This document shows positions 50,324 to 62,684 of a DNA stretch of 64,000 nucleotides, in pieces. Made by a program: the position numbers and the translations under genes. The notes beneath the pieces were generated by a model. That model had not been told where the DNA came from. It made no database searches and saw only the letters and a program-made list of their open reading frames with translations. Where the stretch lies: NCBI RefSeq assembly GCF_028453695.1, contig NC_135777.1, forward strand, positions 17,163,714-17,227,713. Reading direction: 5' to 3'. Source of the stretch: Augochlora pura (Eukaryota; Arthropoda; Insecta; Hymenoptera; Halictidae). Every line of letters begins with the position of its first letter. The first letter of the stretch is position 1.

Positions 50324-53129
50324 TATGTAAGACGGTGGCCGGTGATCGTTTCGTTACAATGGTTGCAGATGCTGGATATTTAAGATCCGTTGTATCAACA
50401 TGGTAAGCGCGCCGAAATCGCGGCACTAATTCGTACGTCGACCTAACACACGCTCGCGAGAACCGTTCGTATCACCACACTAATTCGTGGATCACCATTA
50501 CAAAAGAAATTTTCTGCGCGGCTGCCGCGCAGAGAAAATGCCTCTTTCGAGAACAATATCTCAAGGACTTCGACTTTCGCTTCACACGTTCGAACGTGAC
50601 ACATTTTATCGCATCGGTGCGACTGAAAATTTGAAAGTCGCTTGCCATCTCGCGGCGAGTGAATAGCCTGTCTAGTTCGGCCGGGCAGAATGTTTGCGTC
50701 ACTGTTGGTCGGCGTTTTTCCTGCTGGCGGCCTACACGATTGAAATGGAAGAGGAAAATCGTCTTTGACGAAACTTACGCATCGATTCCGAAAAATATAC
50801 GCATGCTTTTGGAACGGTGGAACTCTTTTTAAATCTAGACTCGATGACTCGAAATATTCCGAGATGTTAGATAGACTAACTTACTATATAACTAAAATAA
50901 TAATAATAATAACTAAAATAATTTTTCTATAATTTTGCTATTACTTAGAATGACATAAAGTGATGGAAATAGCAATTTAAACAATCCGTTTTGAACGACT
51001 CTGCAACTAATATGGATGCTGAAAATTCAATCACAAAACTGTTGACGTTGTTAGGAGTCTCTAAAAATTATAAGAAATTCAGAAGTATACCTAACACATT
51101 TTAAAAAATTTTAAAATAGCAGGAAGAATAGTAAGAATAATATACCCAAATACGAACGATTATTTATAGTTTTATTATACCTTCCCGCTGCCTCACGGAG
51201 TGACGTAATTTTACGTCAGCGATGGTCAGATCTAGCTAGCGGAGAAAAGAACTGTTTTACGTCAGAGACATTCCAATACGTTAAACACGCAAGCAAACAG
51301 ATTATTGCGAAGCGTTCAAGTTCATTTCTTTCGTTTCCGATATTGTTTGACCTAAAACATTAACAATCAGTGTTGGAGTGAAACGTTAACGTAACTTGCA
51401 GCGTCGTATAGTGAAGAGAATGACGTCGTTTTGTTCGGGTTATTTTGTTCGTAATTATCCGTCACGGGGAAAATACTTGCCAGTAAATATACGAACAGTT
51501 TCTGCTCACGTAAATTCACACGTCTCATTATCAGACTGCGCAATTATATATACATTTACTATGATAGATGAACTAATCATGTCTGATACTTTTCACCAGC
51601 CGCGCGTAATAAGTTTCATTAATAATTCCCATCAATCATATGTAATAGTTTTAGATTGTTTGTATTTGTCGTTCGCGAGGGAAATTCAATTTTGTTTGGC
51701 ATACAGGTGCCAATTACCGTGTCCCGTTTACGGATTTCAGAAATTTATACTAGTAAAAACAACTCTACCCATTTAATTAACATTTCTGAAGAAATTAATG
51801 GTAAATTTCAAAGTTTTCTCTCATCGAAATTCAAAGTATAGAAATAGATACTAAAGATAGAAATTCAAATAAATATTCGCCGATTTCTTCTTACGTTTTA
51901 TCAATGCAATTGACGTGGCGATATCTTACCTGGAACGTTTTATACGATTAAATATTGATCTTCGTTCGTTCGGTATTTTCTTAAGCTTTTTCTTAACAGC
52001 AAACTTTGCCGATCATTCTTGCCAGAATAATTCTTTCGACATTTTCAAAACGCGTTCGATTTTAACAAATGAAATATTTTTTTTTCTTAGAGGTTTTACG
52101 TCGTTTCGAAATTAACGTCGTTTGTAATTTGCTGCCCCACATTAAATGGCTCTTAATTTCTTATTAAATAAATATTTGAAGATTTATAACGTATGTGTAC
52201 GTTCTAAATTACTTTGCTATTTCTCAGACATGAACGAACTCTTTATCTAATAAAACGACATATCTTACCGAATTAAGAAAGCCGTAAAGAAAACCATATA
52301 AAGCCGAAAACTGATTTAAACGTCGCATTGTTAAGAATATTTGTACGGTCGCGTTCGCGTCGTTATCGAGCAATTAACGCGACCGATCGGCGGCCGAAGC
52401 GTTAAATTTATAGGTACCGATAATTAAGCGACGACAATTGGCAATTGTCGATGTCGACTAATGTCGAATCAACTACTTAGACGTCCGTAGAGCCCGATGG
52501 AATGATCCACGCGAAGGTATTACGTTACGCCTACGCTATAAACGGCGTTAACGCGAGAATGTTAAGAGCTAAATGGACCAACTTCCCGGACACGACGAAT
52601 TTGAACGGCCGCGGAGCGAATCCTCTGGCAATGACATTGTCGTCTGTCACGCTCTCGAGCGTCGTTGACAGCCGCTAACAATTTCTCGGTTTTATCTCGT
52701 TATCTTAGGCCATTTCAATTATTTAAACGGCCACGTCTACGCTTAGTCATTCGGTGCGCCGACGAAGAAACGGGTTGCCGTCCGGAGGGCGTTATTTAGC
52801 TGAATTAGATTAAATCCGCGGCAAAACGGTGGTTGCGCCGCTTCGCGAAAAGCAAATCGAGACGGACGCGCTCGAGCCACGTGGAAAAGAGTATGCGCGC
52901 GGGCCTGTTCGCACGCGTCCGTACGTGTGAACTTCGGAAGGATGAGTCAATTCGCTGTTTGTGCTCGATGGTTTGCCGCTTCTTTCGCGTGTTTACCGAA
53001 ACGTTTCCCGTCTTTCAATGGCTCGTTTTGTTCCCGCCAAACGAAGCGACGTTTTAGTCGGTTGACGGAATCATTGAATCCTTATGTCTTCGAATCTGCT
53101 TCCCGCGATTTCGAACGCTTTAAAATTAA

Positions 53130-53580
53130 CCCCTTCCCGTACTTTAGCGAGTCTGACTCGCGATGAAGATTTTTGCCCAAACATGAATATCGCGACCAGG
53201 TACTTGGGCCAAACGTAAATATTGCGAGTCTGAGTCGCGAACAGATACTTGGGCCAAACGTAAACATAACAAGCCGAGCTCGCGAACTGATTTTTTGCCC
53301 GTTACGCTCGTGACTGAATGTTAGTTCCTCTCAGTACCTGAGAACAGTTAGTCACGATTCTTATCGTTGCTGTTACGAAGCAGTTCGATTATTAAAATTT
53401 AAGAAACCCCTTCAAAATGCAAGGTACAAAAGTGTTTAGTGAAGGCCGTGATAACGAATCTTCTGATAGTGACGTGTTTATGCCAGTTGCAAAGCGAATA
53501 AGGCATCTATAAACGTAAATGAATATCTATAAACGTAAAAGCATTAGAGTTTACTTCCTCAACATTCATTGAAATTCAGT
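53130..53580 (+). mobile_element. Deletion derivative of a longer piggyBac-like element related to family A
   Basis: TTAA (53126-53129) precedes CCCCTTCCCGTACTTTAGCG, which matches the inverted 3' terminus of the family A MITEs (CCCCTTGCCGTACTT...). The perfect palindrome GCGAGTCTGACTCGC (53147-53161) also occurs, as GAGTCTGACTCG, at the end of the 4910 copy. Two further partial copies of this palindrome and three copies of a TTGGGCCAAACGTAAAYAT-like unit lie between 53147 and 53290, typical of subterminal transposase-binding repeats. A short transposase-like frame starts at 53417. The 3' part is missing, and the right limit is approximate because a family C element starts at 53596. Confidence 0.55.
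53417..53512 (+). pseudogene. Truncated transposase N-terminus (piggyBac-like remnant)
   Basis: ATG at 53417 opens 31 codons before TAA at 53510-53512. The peptide has an acidic serine cluster (NESSDSDVF) followed by a basic patch (AKRIRH). This pattern, an acidic Ser/Asp-rich N-terminus with no fold, is typical of piggyBac-family transposases. It lies about 290 bases inside the TIR, a suitable distance for a 5' UTR. After the stop, ATCTATAAACGTAAA is directly repeated (spanning the stop, then about 18 bases on), suggesting a slippage or repair event where the rest was lost. The catalytic DDD domain is absent, so no activity is possible from this copy. The family assignment is inference from a very short peptide. 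Confidence 0.4.
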
Positions 53581-53595
53581 GTAAATAGTGTTTAA

Positions 53596-53832
53596 CACAT
53601 TGAACGCCACGTCACCCAAACATAAGTGACACTATTTTCTGACCACTCTTGAAAATTCATTTTTATTGTAACATATATTTGAACAAATTCAATTTGACTA
53701 GAATATATCGAGTGCAAAAGAGTTCTAATGCCATCCTCTATGATAACTATTAACTTTCCAGTTTTGCTATAATTAATTAAATTGATTCAAATGTGTGGGG
53801 ACTTTATTGGTCGATTGTCGGCGCTGAAAGTG
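53596..53832 (+). mobile_element. TTAA MITE, family C, copy 1
   Basis: This 237 bp element lies between TTAA at 53592-53595 and TTAA at 53833-53836. Its left end is CACATTGAACGCCACGTCAC. Its right end, reversed, is CACTTTCAGCGCCGAC, an imperfect TIR. The left end matches the 62939 copy (CACGTTGAGTGCCACGTCAG). An internal TATATCGAGTGCAAAAGAG at about 53706-53722 is a family D-type terminus, so an older fragment may be nested inside. Confidence 0.6.
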
Positions 53833-56800
53833 TTAAAATGTGCCGGAGACACGTAATTTTAATTAGACACATCCACGAACATCGAACGCCTAAAATTACA
53901 AATAACCAACAATCCCAAATCATTCTCGAATAGAATTTGCACCGACCAATGTTGCGTCATCCTGCGAACAAAATAAAAACGGTTTTGGAAACACTATGAA
54001 AGCACTTTCCTTTAAATTGGCGAGTTCGATCACGTGCGGTACGAATCGAAGAAAGCACGTAGCAAGCTAAAATTCCCACATACGAACAATTCTCCGGCGC
54101 TCCGACGAATCGTGAACGATAAGGCGGATCGTACGCGATCGTACACGATCGATAACAGTTACAAGGTAAGAGTAAATACTTTATGCAAAGTTATAATTAC
54201 GCCCGCGGTGATATAATTGCTTCCATCGGCTCGACTCTTTTTTTTCTCCCATCGCGTCACGATTTTACGTCTTTTTAACACGCAATCCAAATAATCGTGC
54301 ACATCATCGTTGCAAGAAACACGCACTTGGCCTTCCAACATCAATCACGGGTTAATTTGTGGTTGGCGTACGTGGAACGCGGCCCGTAAAAACAGTCGAG
54401 TACGGATATACTGTTTCATTTGCATGGAAAATGACGAAGTCCAACCTCTAGACAGTGTCGAGACTGCGGTTCTTGTCGATACCAGTGACGTCTAAATCTT
54501 GTGCATCGATACTGCATTAATCCCAAATATTAAAACACCAAACCCTGCACGTTTCATTTCATTTGAAAGTAACATAAATATTTCCTAATACGGTATAGTA
54601 TTTCTTATTTATTAATTTCAATAATCGAGAGCGAGACGGAAATATGAAATCAGTCAAATTCCAATGGATATTAAGAAATATAATACCATAATTTCGGTCT
54701 TGTTTATAGCTTCTAAACGAAAGAAATAACATGGAAATAGTTAATTACAAAGATCCGAAGCCGTGAAAATTTCTTTCTTGCGAGTTTTTTTTTTAAAGAA
54801 TGGCAGTGAAGATGATGTATTCTCGGAGTCGTAAATAAATCAACGCCGCTGGCTACTCTTCCACGAACATCGGATGCGTTCTCGTTGCTTCCCGTTTTTA
54901 CGTGCAGCAAAAGATTGACCTTTCGTTCCACAAAAAAATATAATGATCGCGAACGGGTTTGCAGGATCTGTGCAGGCCGCAGCAGCCGGGGCGCGGCGGT
55001 TCGGTTCTTTTCGAAATTATTTTGTGGTTATGTTACGCGCCCGTCCACGCGGCGATACCGAGGGAAAATCATCGCGCGGTGGACGCAATTTATATTGTTT
55101 ATACCACAGCCTCTTTTATTTTTCTGTATATCCAAATTTATTTTTTTTTTATTTTATCCAAATTCACATATAGGCAATATTATTAAATCTACTTATAAAC
55201 AAATGAACAAACGTTAAGCTTCTGTACGCGTTGCTGGTAGCTCTATTATTGCCATTGAACTTTGTATGGAAAATAAAAGAAAAAACTTTCAATTAAAATG
55301 ATTATTCCCGTGGCGGTAAGTCGACCGATCATCCGGACTTAAATTGCGACCGCATCGCGCAGCGTCGTAGCCACGCATCGAAGACGGTATACGATTACAG
55401 GAAATGAATAATTCGGCCTAGTTCGGAACGACGCCGATAGACAAGCGTGGTTTGAAAAGAATCGGTAAAGACAGCTGATTCGAATTCGATCTGATACTAA
55501 AGGGAGCTCTCGGTAACACTTGTCGTATCGGATTAAGCCTCGGGACCGTGGACGTTCGTGGCCATTGAGAACATTGGCTGGATTTATATTCATCGACAGA
55601 CATAAATACACGGTTTAAACGCGAAACAAATGAAAACTACGACGCACCATCTATATCGAACACTATTGCGATACACTTCTGTCGCTATCGTACGCAACAG
55701 GAAACGATATCTTCGAGATCGAAACGATTTTTTTAGCGCCTTTAATTCCACACCTTCGTAATCAAGAACGTATTTCCGAACATTGCAAACATAAATTCTG
55801 TTATCTGATAAGCCGCCCTGAGATACCTTGTATAAACCAGATAATACTTTTTCCCTTACTCGTCGTTGATATTAAACCGTATCGCGTCAAATCGGTTGCA
55901 ATGACCGTATAAGCGACGATTTTTATCCAATTTGCAAGGTCTCTATATTATTTTATATGTTAACGTTTTAATAATTTTATACTGCTTTTATAAATAATAT
56001 AATTGATCGAGAGAATCGTATGTGTAGTTCAGCAGTGAATTTTACTTCGGAAGTAGATATATATGTAGTGCTTTGTGCGGTAATATTTTTCAAAATGTTT
56101 GATGTTTATTGAGGAGTACAAATCTGATATATCAATAACAGCAATGAAGTGTAACAGGAATTAGGTTTATACTTATAGTCGATTCCTACTAAGCTTAGTA
56201 ACATCACTGACGAGGTATAGAAGCAGAGCTAGCGCCTAATGTAAACTTTTGTCATTTAAAAATGGAATTTCCTGCTTTGTCTGCATGTTGTATTTTTAGA
56301 AGCGATAGCACTGTAAAATAGAAAATTGTAAATTAGAACCCACTTACCATTTAGAGTTTCCGATTGTTTATCAAACATAGCCAAGTTAGCAAGAAGCGGA
56401 TATCTTGTATATTTCATTCTTGCTATAAGTGTTGAGCGTTATTTGAAGGCAATCAATATACGGTAGACGAATATTTTTGTGTTGGTGTTGGAGACTTTAG
56501 TTTTGAAAATAATTGATAGAAAGATTGGAAAAGATAACGTGTGTTAATTAAATAAAATATATTCCAAGAAGTAGGTTAAAATACAAAGAAAGGAACACAG
56601 GAGATAAATACGAAATATTTATGAAACATGTACTATAGATATATAGTATATAGTGTAATTATTTTCATGGACAGTCGAGCAATTATTTTTACTGATTATA
56701 TCAGCGATGGTACACGTATAGCAATAGTAGTTACCAATGATCATCATAGTAGTCGCTTCCAATCATTTTTCTAAATTTATGTTACCTTTTTATTTTAAAT

Positions 56801-58026
56801 CTTTCTTTTGTATTTTGGAATAATATCTAATGCTCGTAGCAAAAATGAAATATACACAATAGTTACTTCTTGCTAACACACCTATTTTTCGTGAACATTA
56901 GCAACATCAAAATTAAGATAAAAACTTCATAAGATGCAATTGTCATCTTAATTTTAAATTTGTGTCTAAATCTATTTTTGTATCTTATTTAATTTTAGAA
57001 TTGAAAAATTATTTTATACAGGAGTGTTCTTCCCATCGCCATCAGATGGTTCCACCATTCACTGTTTTAACCTGTGGAGAAATTTTAAAGTTATCTCGTA
57101 AGCACTTGCAATTTATTATCATCATCATTATTATTATTATTATTACTGTACATTACTGTACGTTTTTAAGCCAGAAATTCTGCATTCCTGAATAAATGGA
57201 ATCATAATAGGAACAAATGACTACACCTACCATAAATGGTATTCTACTGTGCACAGACTATAATATTTAATTATTTATATATTTATTATTAATAATAATT
57301 ATTATTTAATTATTTCTATTACTATAGTTTCATAGTCACAAAAATATCTTCTGTATATACAAAAACATAGAAAGTATGCTTAGTCATCAGTAAAATCGCA
57401 ATAAAAAATCATAAAAATGATAAAATTATGAATTCTTTGTTACATGTAAAAGTACAAAATATTTAAACTCCTAGATGATTTATATTGTTTGCGTTGCATT
57501 GTAGATTAAAATTTATAATGAACCGTAGAATCAACTTGAATGTAGAATCGTATGGAGAACGTGCATACCACTTATTTGAATGATAATTACTTTTCTCATA
57601 GTCGCAGTAGCTTCTACGCATATTCACTTCCGGTATGCAGCATTCTGTATCCTGACTCTGTCCTGAAATAATAAATGACATGGGTGAGTTTATTACGCAA
57701 AATGTAGAAACATCGTTGGAACCATCGCGCAGCGCAAGGAAAATTTCCTTTAGGGGCAAAATCAAATTAAGGAACAATGTGTAATTTAATGATCCGGCAT
57801 GAAATTTATATTATGCAAGAAATTAACCGCGTTTTCCAGAATGTAAGTAATCGCTACGAATTATATAAATAATAATGAATGCATCGTTATCGGTGAATGG
57901 TAATTTGAAAGTTTAATTTTTAAAGCGAACTTTGTATTCTCTTCTCAACTTCACATGACACTGTATAGTAACAGTGTTAACTAAATGATAGCTGAAAGTT
58001 AACAATAAATATATAAATAAGTAAGT

Positions 58027-58110
58027 AATAGTACTAACTAAATATACAAATAAATATATAATAGTACCAACTAGATATGCAAATGAATATATAATAGTAC
58101 TAACTAATAC
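58027..58110. repeat. 33 bp minisatellite, about 2.5 copies
   Basis: AATAGTACYAACTA recurs at 58027, 58060 and 58093, separated by ATATRCAAATRAATATAT. Confidence 0.75.
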
Positions 58111-59877
58111 TCACTAAAAGTTAAGAATGAATATATCGAACATTATGAACAGCTGACATTATGTTACTTTAGCGCAATAACAAGATGACATTTATTTAGA
58201 TTTTGTATAATTTTTATTACAATATGTGCGTGGATAAAGAAGTCTACTGAATTATTTTCCATAAATGTTTCTTTTTATAATTTTAATAATTATAAACAGA
58301 GAAACCGGTAATTTGATCATATAAAGATAATGACTTTGTTTGAAAAACTCTGAGCTCGTAAAGAATTTCATATCGGACCAGTGCATAGTAAATATTCGAT
58401 ATTCCTTGGTTCATCGATCATCTGTCACTACTAGTCCTTAGATTTCGCCACGTGACAATAAATATGTCCACCGGGAAATCTACGAAAAGGAACCAACAGC
58501 TGGACTATGAAAAATGTTCTTAGAATACGGAGACTAGTTTCTGACTCAGACTGTATTTGAATATGATCCTTATAGAATTAAATAGTCTTGTACTCTATTA
58601 GATTTTCCAAAAATAATTCATGTAATTATGCAAAATACAAACAACTACTTGTAAAAGATATTTTTATAATATTACTATGCTCAAGTAGATATATAAATTT
58701 AATTCACATTTTGCTATAATAATTAGTGGTATCAAAATCATCCTTATGTTTAATATTTTTGTATTTATTATGATGAATGTACTTTAATATATATAAATTA
58801 TTATTACATTTCGCGTGTTAAATAAAATCCACGATCTATTAATAGCTGAAAATAAGCTGTCCATACGACATGAAATCGAAAGACCTCGTTCACAACGAAA
58901 TAGAAATATCGTGACACTTGCATTGCGAGAGGCCTATCATTTCTTTCTCACGACGATACGTGTATGATTAATATCGATCAATACAATGCCAATGGTTGAC
59001 AGAAGCGTTCATATGACGATCCTCATATCGCGATGCCAATTTCGTGTCTCTTGCGATCATCGGTCGCTCGCTACCCTCTTTTCGGGCGCGTCGGTGAACG
59101 AAACATTGAAACATACTGCTTCTTTTCATGTATTATTTGAGAAACCTTCTATTAGCTGCCACGAATATGTTCTTCACATTTTTGTCACATTTCTCCATGC
59201 ATTAAAATGTGAGAAAATTTTGAACGACGACAATCGTGACAAATTGTCGATGACAATTGATCTCAATACTTCGCAATTATTTATAACATCGTAACGTTAA
59301 TTAACAAGTCTCGTACGAGTGTTTAATATTAAAAAGAGAACTGTCCGAAAGACAGTTGCAACGATTTGTCCACAGCCGAGTAGACAAGATCCAAGCTGCG
59401 ATCGAGCGAACCCAACCCCCGAACCGTTCTGATGGATTATCTTACCGATCATCCTGACATTGTGACCCGGCGAGAAACCAGAAATTGGAAGCCGCGCCGG
59501 ATTGGTAATGGAGGTACCGTGTTCCACGTTATTCCGTCTGCGCGCTGGAAAGCGTGAAACCTACTTAAGGACATTAGCACGGCCGTCGCCGCCTAGAACT
59601 CGATGGATCTTGCGCGAGGACGTCGTCGCCGCGGGAAGAGGATCGGGTCGAGGACGTTCCCAGCGATCTACAAGCCCGCATCGATGAATCTTCGTTCGCG
59701 GCCCGATAAAACGGCAGTGGATTTTAAGCTGGACGAATTTGTCGGTGTCCGAAAAACCGAGTCGATTTTTGTCGAAATTCTCGCCCGACGAGATAACCGC
59801 CCCTCTGGGCGAACTCGAAGAGACCGACTTTCTGGAAAAGTACAAGGTCTGATCGGAGTGCCTCGATACGGGCTCCA

Positions 59878-60300
59878 TTGTTATCTTTTTTTGTTAGAGA
59901 CACGGGTTTAATAGGTAATATTTAAAAATATGCTTGCAAAAATTGCAATTGATCCAGCCGATAAAATGGTAAAACTGTGATGCACTTTTCGCATTTCTAT
60001 CATGTCGATACAAATTGCATTGTTATTTGTTACATGCTATATGGATAGGTTTATGTACTCTATTGTTATCTTTTATGTTAGAGAGATTGGTTTACCAGGT
60101 AATATTTAAAAATATTTTTGGAAAATTGCAATTGATCCAAGTGACAGAATGGTAAAAATACGATGTTCTTTTTACATTTTTATCATAGAGATACAGATTC
60201 CATTGTTATTTTTTACGCAGTAGTCGGTTTGGTTTATTAGACAGTAGTTAAAAACATTTTTACAGAAATTGTAAATGATCCAGATGACAAGAATATTGCT
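59878..60300. repeat. Diverged tandem duplication, 184 bp then about 145 bp period
   Basis: The module TTGTTATCTTTTWTGTTAGAG, then GGTAATATTTAAAAATAT, then AATTGCAATTGATCCA recurs 184 bases apart, with a third partial copy about 145 bases further on. Confidence 0.65.
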
Positions 60301-60873
60301 GCTATTGTTTAATTAATTTTGTCACAATTTCTGCTCAAATCTTTCTATTCGTAACATATCAGACTAATTAATTTAATTTTACTTAATTCAATTTTGATTC
60401 TACTTACCACGAATTCAATATCAGTTTTACAAATCTCAACAAAATGTACAATTTTTAACGTAACACAAGTCAAAATCAACATCCTGAACATTCGATGTCA
60501 GCTCACACAAACGGTCTGATATAATGTTCGTTTGATGTCAACGTCTTCCCCGCCGAGTTGCCATTTAATTCGTGCAATTGCAACCTTATCGAGATTTGCA
60601 TTAGCGTGATTATATTCTCGAATATACTCGGCCGGTTCCCGCTTTTGCGCGAGCCTATTTGTTCTGCAGCCCCGGCGACCGGCGCGGCTTTTATCCTAAT
60701 TAGACAGACTTAACGATGAAATAAAATCGCCGACGACATCGACGAACTAAAACGCACGGGATCTTGTCGTCCCGCGAACCATCTAAATCGCCTGGAAAAA
60801 TATGACGCGCGATTATTGTTTCGATCTCGCGTGCTCCGTCGCGCAAAGTACATACACATAACAACTTCATTAA

Positions 60874-61106
60874 CCCCTTGCAGTACCTTTATCCACGCAT
60901 TAAATAATTTTCGATTGGAATAATTTTTTAGAGGTAAAATGAAATTAATATTTATAATACGCTTGTAATTACTTCAGCGCTTAAATATTAATGGAAAAAA
61001 GACAGAATTTTATGTTGACTTAAAAAGACGAAATAACATTCCTATTTAACAGGTTAATGTTAGAAAGCATAATCACGAGTCGAACTCGTCAAAGTATGGC
61101 AAGAGG
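60874..61106 (+). mobile_element. TTAA MITE, family A, copy 3
   Basis: This 233 bp element lies between TTAA 60870-60873 and TTAA 61107-61110. Its left end is CCCCTTGCAGTACC. Its right end is GAGTCGAACTCGTCAAAGTA followed by TGGCAAGAGG. The interior shares CGCTTAAATATTAAT- and AAAGACGAAATAACA-like segments with the 62685 copy. The right TTAA doubles as the left TTAA of the family B element at 61111. Confidence 0.75.
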
Positions 61107-61110
61107 TTAA

Positions 61111-61351
61111 CCCTGTGCACTCGAGTGGCGACTATGGAGCGACATTAGAAATTATTCTTTTATGTCCTATGATAATCTTTAAACTAGCAAAATTTATCTT
61201 TAAGAAATTGTTAATTAGTAAAACTGTTGGTATAAGTAACAAGAATCAATTTCGTATGCATAAAAGTACACTTTGTTACATAGAATAGAAATACTATAAG
61301 CCAGGCAAATGATTTTAGATTTATAGATGAAATGGCTTCGAGCGCAAAGGG
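61111..61351 (+). mobile_element. TTAA MITE, family B, copy 5, abutting a family A element
   Basis: This 241 bp element is flanked by TTAA 61107-61110 and 61352-61355. It starts CCCTGTGCACTCGAGTGGCG and ends TTCGAGCGCAAAGGG, giving good inverted termini. It is the same length as the 5135 copy but in the opposite orientation relative to its family A neighbour. Confidence 0.8.
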
Positions 61352-61447
61352 TTAATAAATGCATTAGTAAGTACGAAATCCTATCGATGCCTGATACTTC
61401 TGTTCGTGAGTGTGCGACAAATAAATGGAGCGATTTACTTAAGCCAT

Positions 61448-62216
61448 TAAGCTACCTAAAGTTCAAATTGCTCCACGGGAAAGTGATTGAATCCTCGCCC
61501 AAAGTTCAAATTCAAACATTCGCCCCAGACGGCCTAATACCACCGATAGTTTGATTCAAAAAATCATAAAAAAATCCCCGGCCCTTTCACGGGAATATAG
61601 CTTCTGGCATCGTAAAGTAGACACTTTCAGCTTGAATTTAAGCTACCTAAAGTTCAAATTACTAAACGGGAAAATGATTGAATCCTCGCTCAAAGTACAA
61701 GTTCGAAAATGCGCCCCAGACGGCCTAATACCACCGATAGTTTGATTCAAAAAATCATAAAAAAATCCCAGGTCGTTTCACGGGAATGTAGCTTGTGGCA
61801 TCGTAAAGTAGACACTTTCAGCTTGAATTTAAGCTATCTAATGTTCAAATTGCTCCACGGGAAAGTGACTGAATCCTCGCCCAAATTTCAAGTACAAAAA
61901 TTGCACCCCGGACGGCCTAATACCACCGATAGTTTGATTCAAAAAATCATAAAAAAATCCCAGGCCGTTTCACGGGAATGTAGCTTGTGGCATCGTAAAG
62001 TAGACACTTTCAGCTTGAATTTAAGCTACCTAAAGTTCAAATTACTAAACGGGAAAATGATTGAATCCTCGCTCAAAGTACAAGTTCGAAAATGCGCCCC
62101 AGACGGCCTAATACCACCGATAGTTTGATTAAAAAAATCATAAAAAAATCGCAGGCCGTTTCACGGAAATGTAGCTTGTGGCATCGTAAAGTAGACACCT
62201 TCAGCTTGAATTTAAG
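61448..62216. repeat. 191 bp satellite-like array, four units
   Basis: TAAGCTACCTAAAGTTCAAA recurs at 61448, 61639, 61830 and 62022, with a terminal partial match at 62213; spacings are 191, 191, 192 and 191. Units are highly similar, including CCACCGATAGTTTGATTC and GTAGACACTTTCAGCTTGAA. The third unit has a 1-base insertion. The period is not a multiple of three, so the open frames that cross units (up to 139 codons) are not conserved as protein. High similarity implies recent amplification. The array starts about 97 bases right of the family B element and ends where a CpG-rich block begins. Confidence 0.9.
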
Positions 62217-62680
62217 GAATTCGAAGTAAGTTAAGCTTGGAACGGGGCAGCGTAACTTCCCGCATGGTCCCAGGGGACCCGGTCGGTGGCCCAAAGCGCG
62301 AGGATCGGGACGCTGGAAAGTCCGCCGGAGTTCCGCGCGGGGGGTTGAAATAAAGGGACGAACGAAATTGTTCGTTATACAGCCGTGTGAATCGGGCAAG
62401 CGAGATCTCGGCCAACTTTCGCTACTTCCCCATTCGGCCCACGTTTCCCGCGCGGCAAGTTTTAAAGGGCTGCAGGAATTATTATGGTCGGTAAGGGCGC
62501 GTGAATATAACGGATATGAAGAGTTTCACAGAATATAAAACCGGGCGGGCGCGCGCGCGCGATTCGAAGCCCCCCGTCCGACCTCTTTGCCGACCTTGTG
62601 CAACTTCCTGCATTGCGCGCTTCCATTTCCCGTCTCGCCCCCCTACAGCGCTCCGCGCCGCGCCACCCTCTTTCGGCGAA
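62217..62680. other. CpG-rich block
   Basis: GC-rich sequence with a poly-G/C patch (CGCGCGGGGGGTTG at about 62333) and an alternating GCGCGCGCGCGCG tract at about 62549-62561. Donor-like sequences (GAA|GTAAGTT at about 62226 and TCG|GTAAGGG at about 62490, plus strand) are present, but I found no acceptor-bounded coding exon. It may be a promoter region of a gene outside the window. Confidence 0.3.
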
Positions 62681-62684
62681 TTAA

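Larger units (their letters stand above)
41070..53125. other. Long gene-free stretch
   Basis: No supported gene in about 12 kb. Moderately CpG-rich patches (about 41350-41880, 43400-43720, 43900-44340, 45340-45650, 47000-47420, 48830-49180, 52340-53100) hold overlapping chance frames only. Simple arrays inside this span are listed separately. It could be intergenic or intronic to a gene outside the window. Confidence 0.45.
53840..60860. other. Gene-free stretch
   Basis: No supported gene. A CpG-rich patch at 59370-59880 has overlapping chance frames. Within it a minus-strand donor-like GATCG|GTAAGATAA (about 59449) follows a frame starting at 59527, but no clear acceptor or domain supports an exon. 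AT-rich arrays at 57280-57320, 58027-58110 and 59878-60300 are the other structures. Confidence 0.45.

Noticed and set aside
59297..59527. Minus-strand exon with donor-like GTAAGATAA near 59449
   Set aside because: Only one weak splice signal, no convincing acceptor, and no recognisable domain.
61327..62128. Repeat-containing protein across the 191 bp array
   Set aside because: The 191 bp period shifts the frame each unit, and only a 1-base insertion makes one longer frame; no start context, splice sites or domain.
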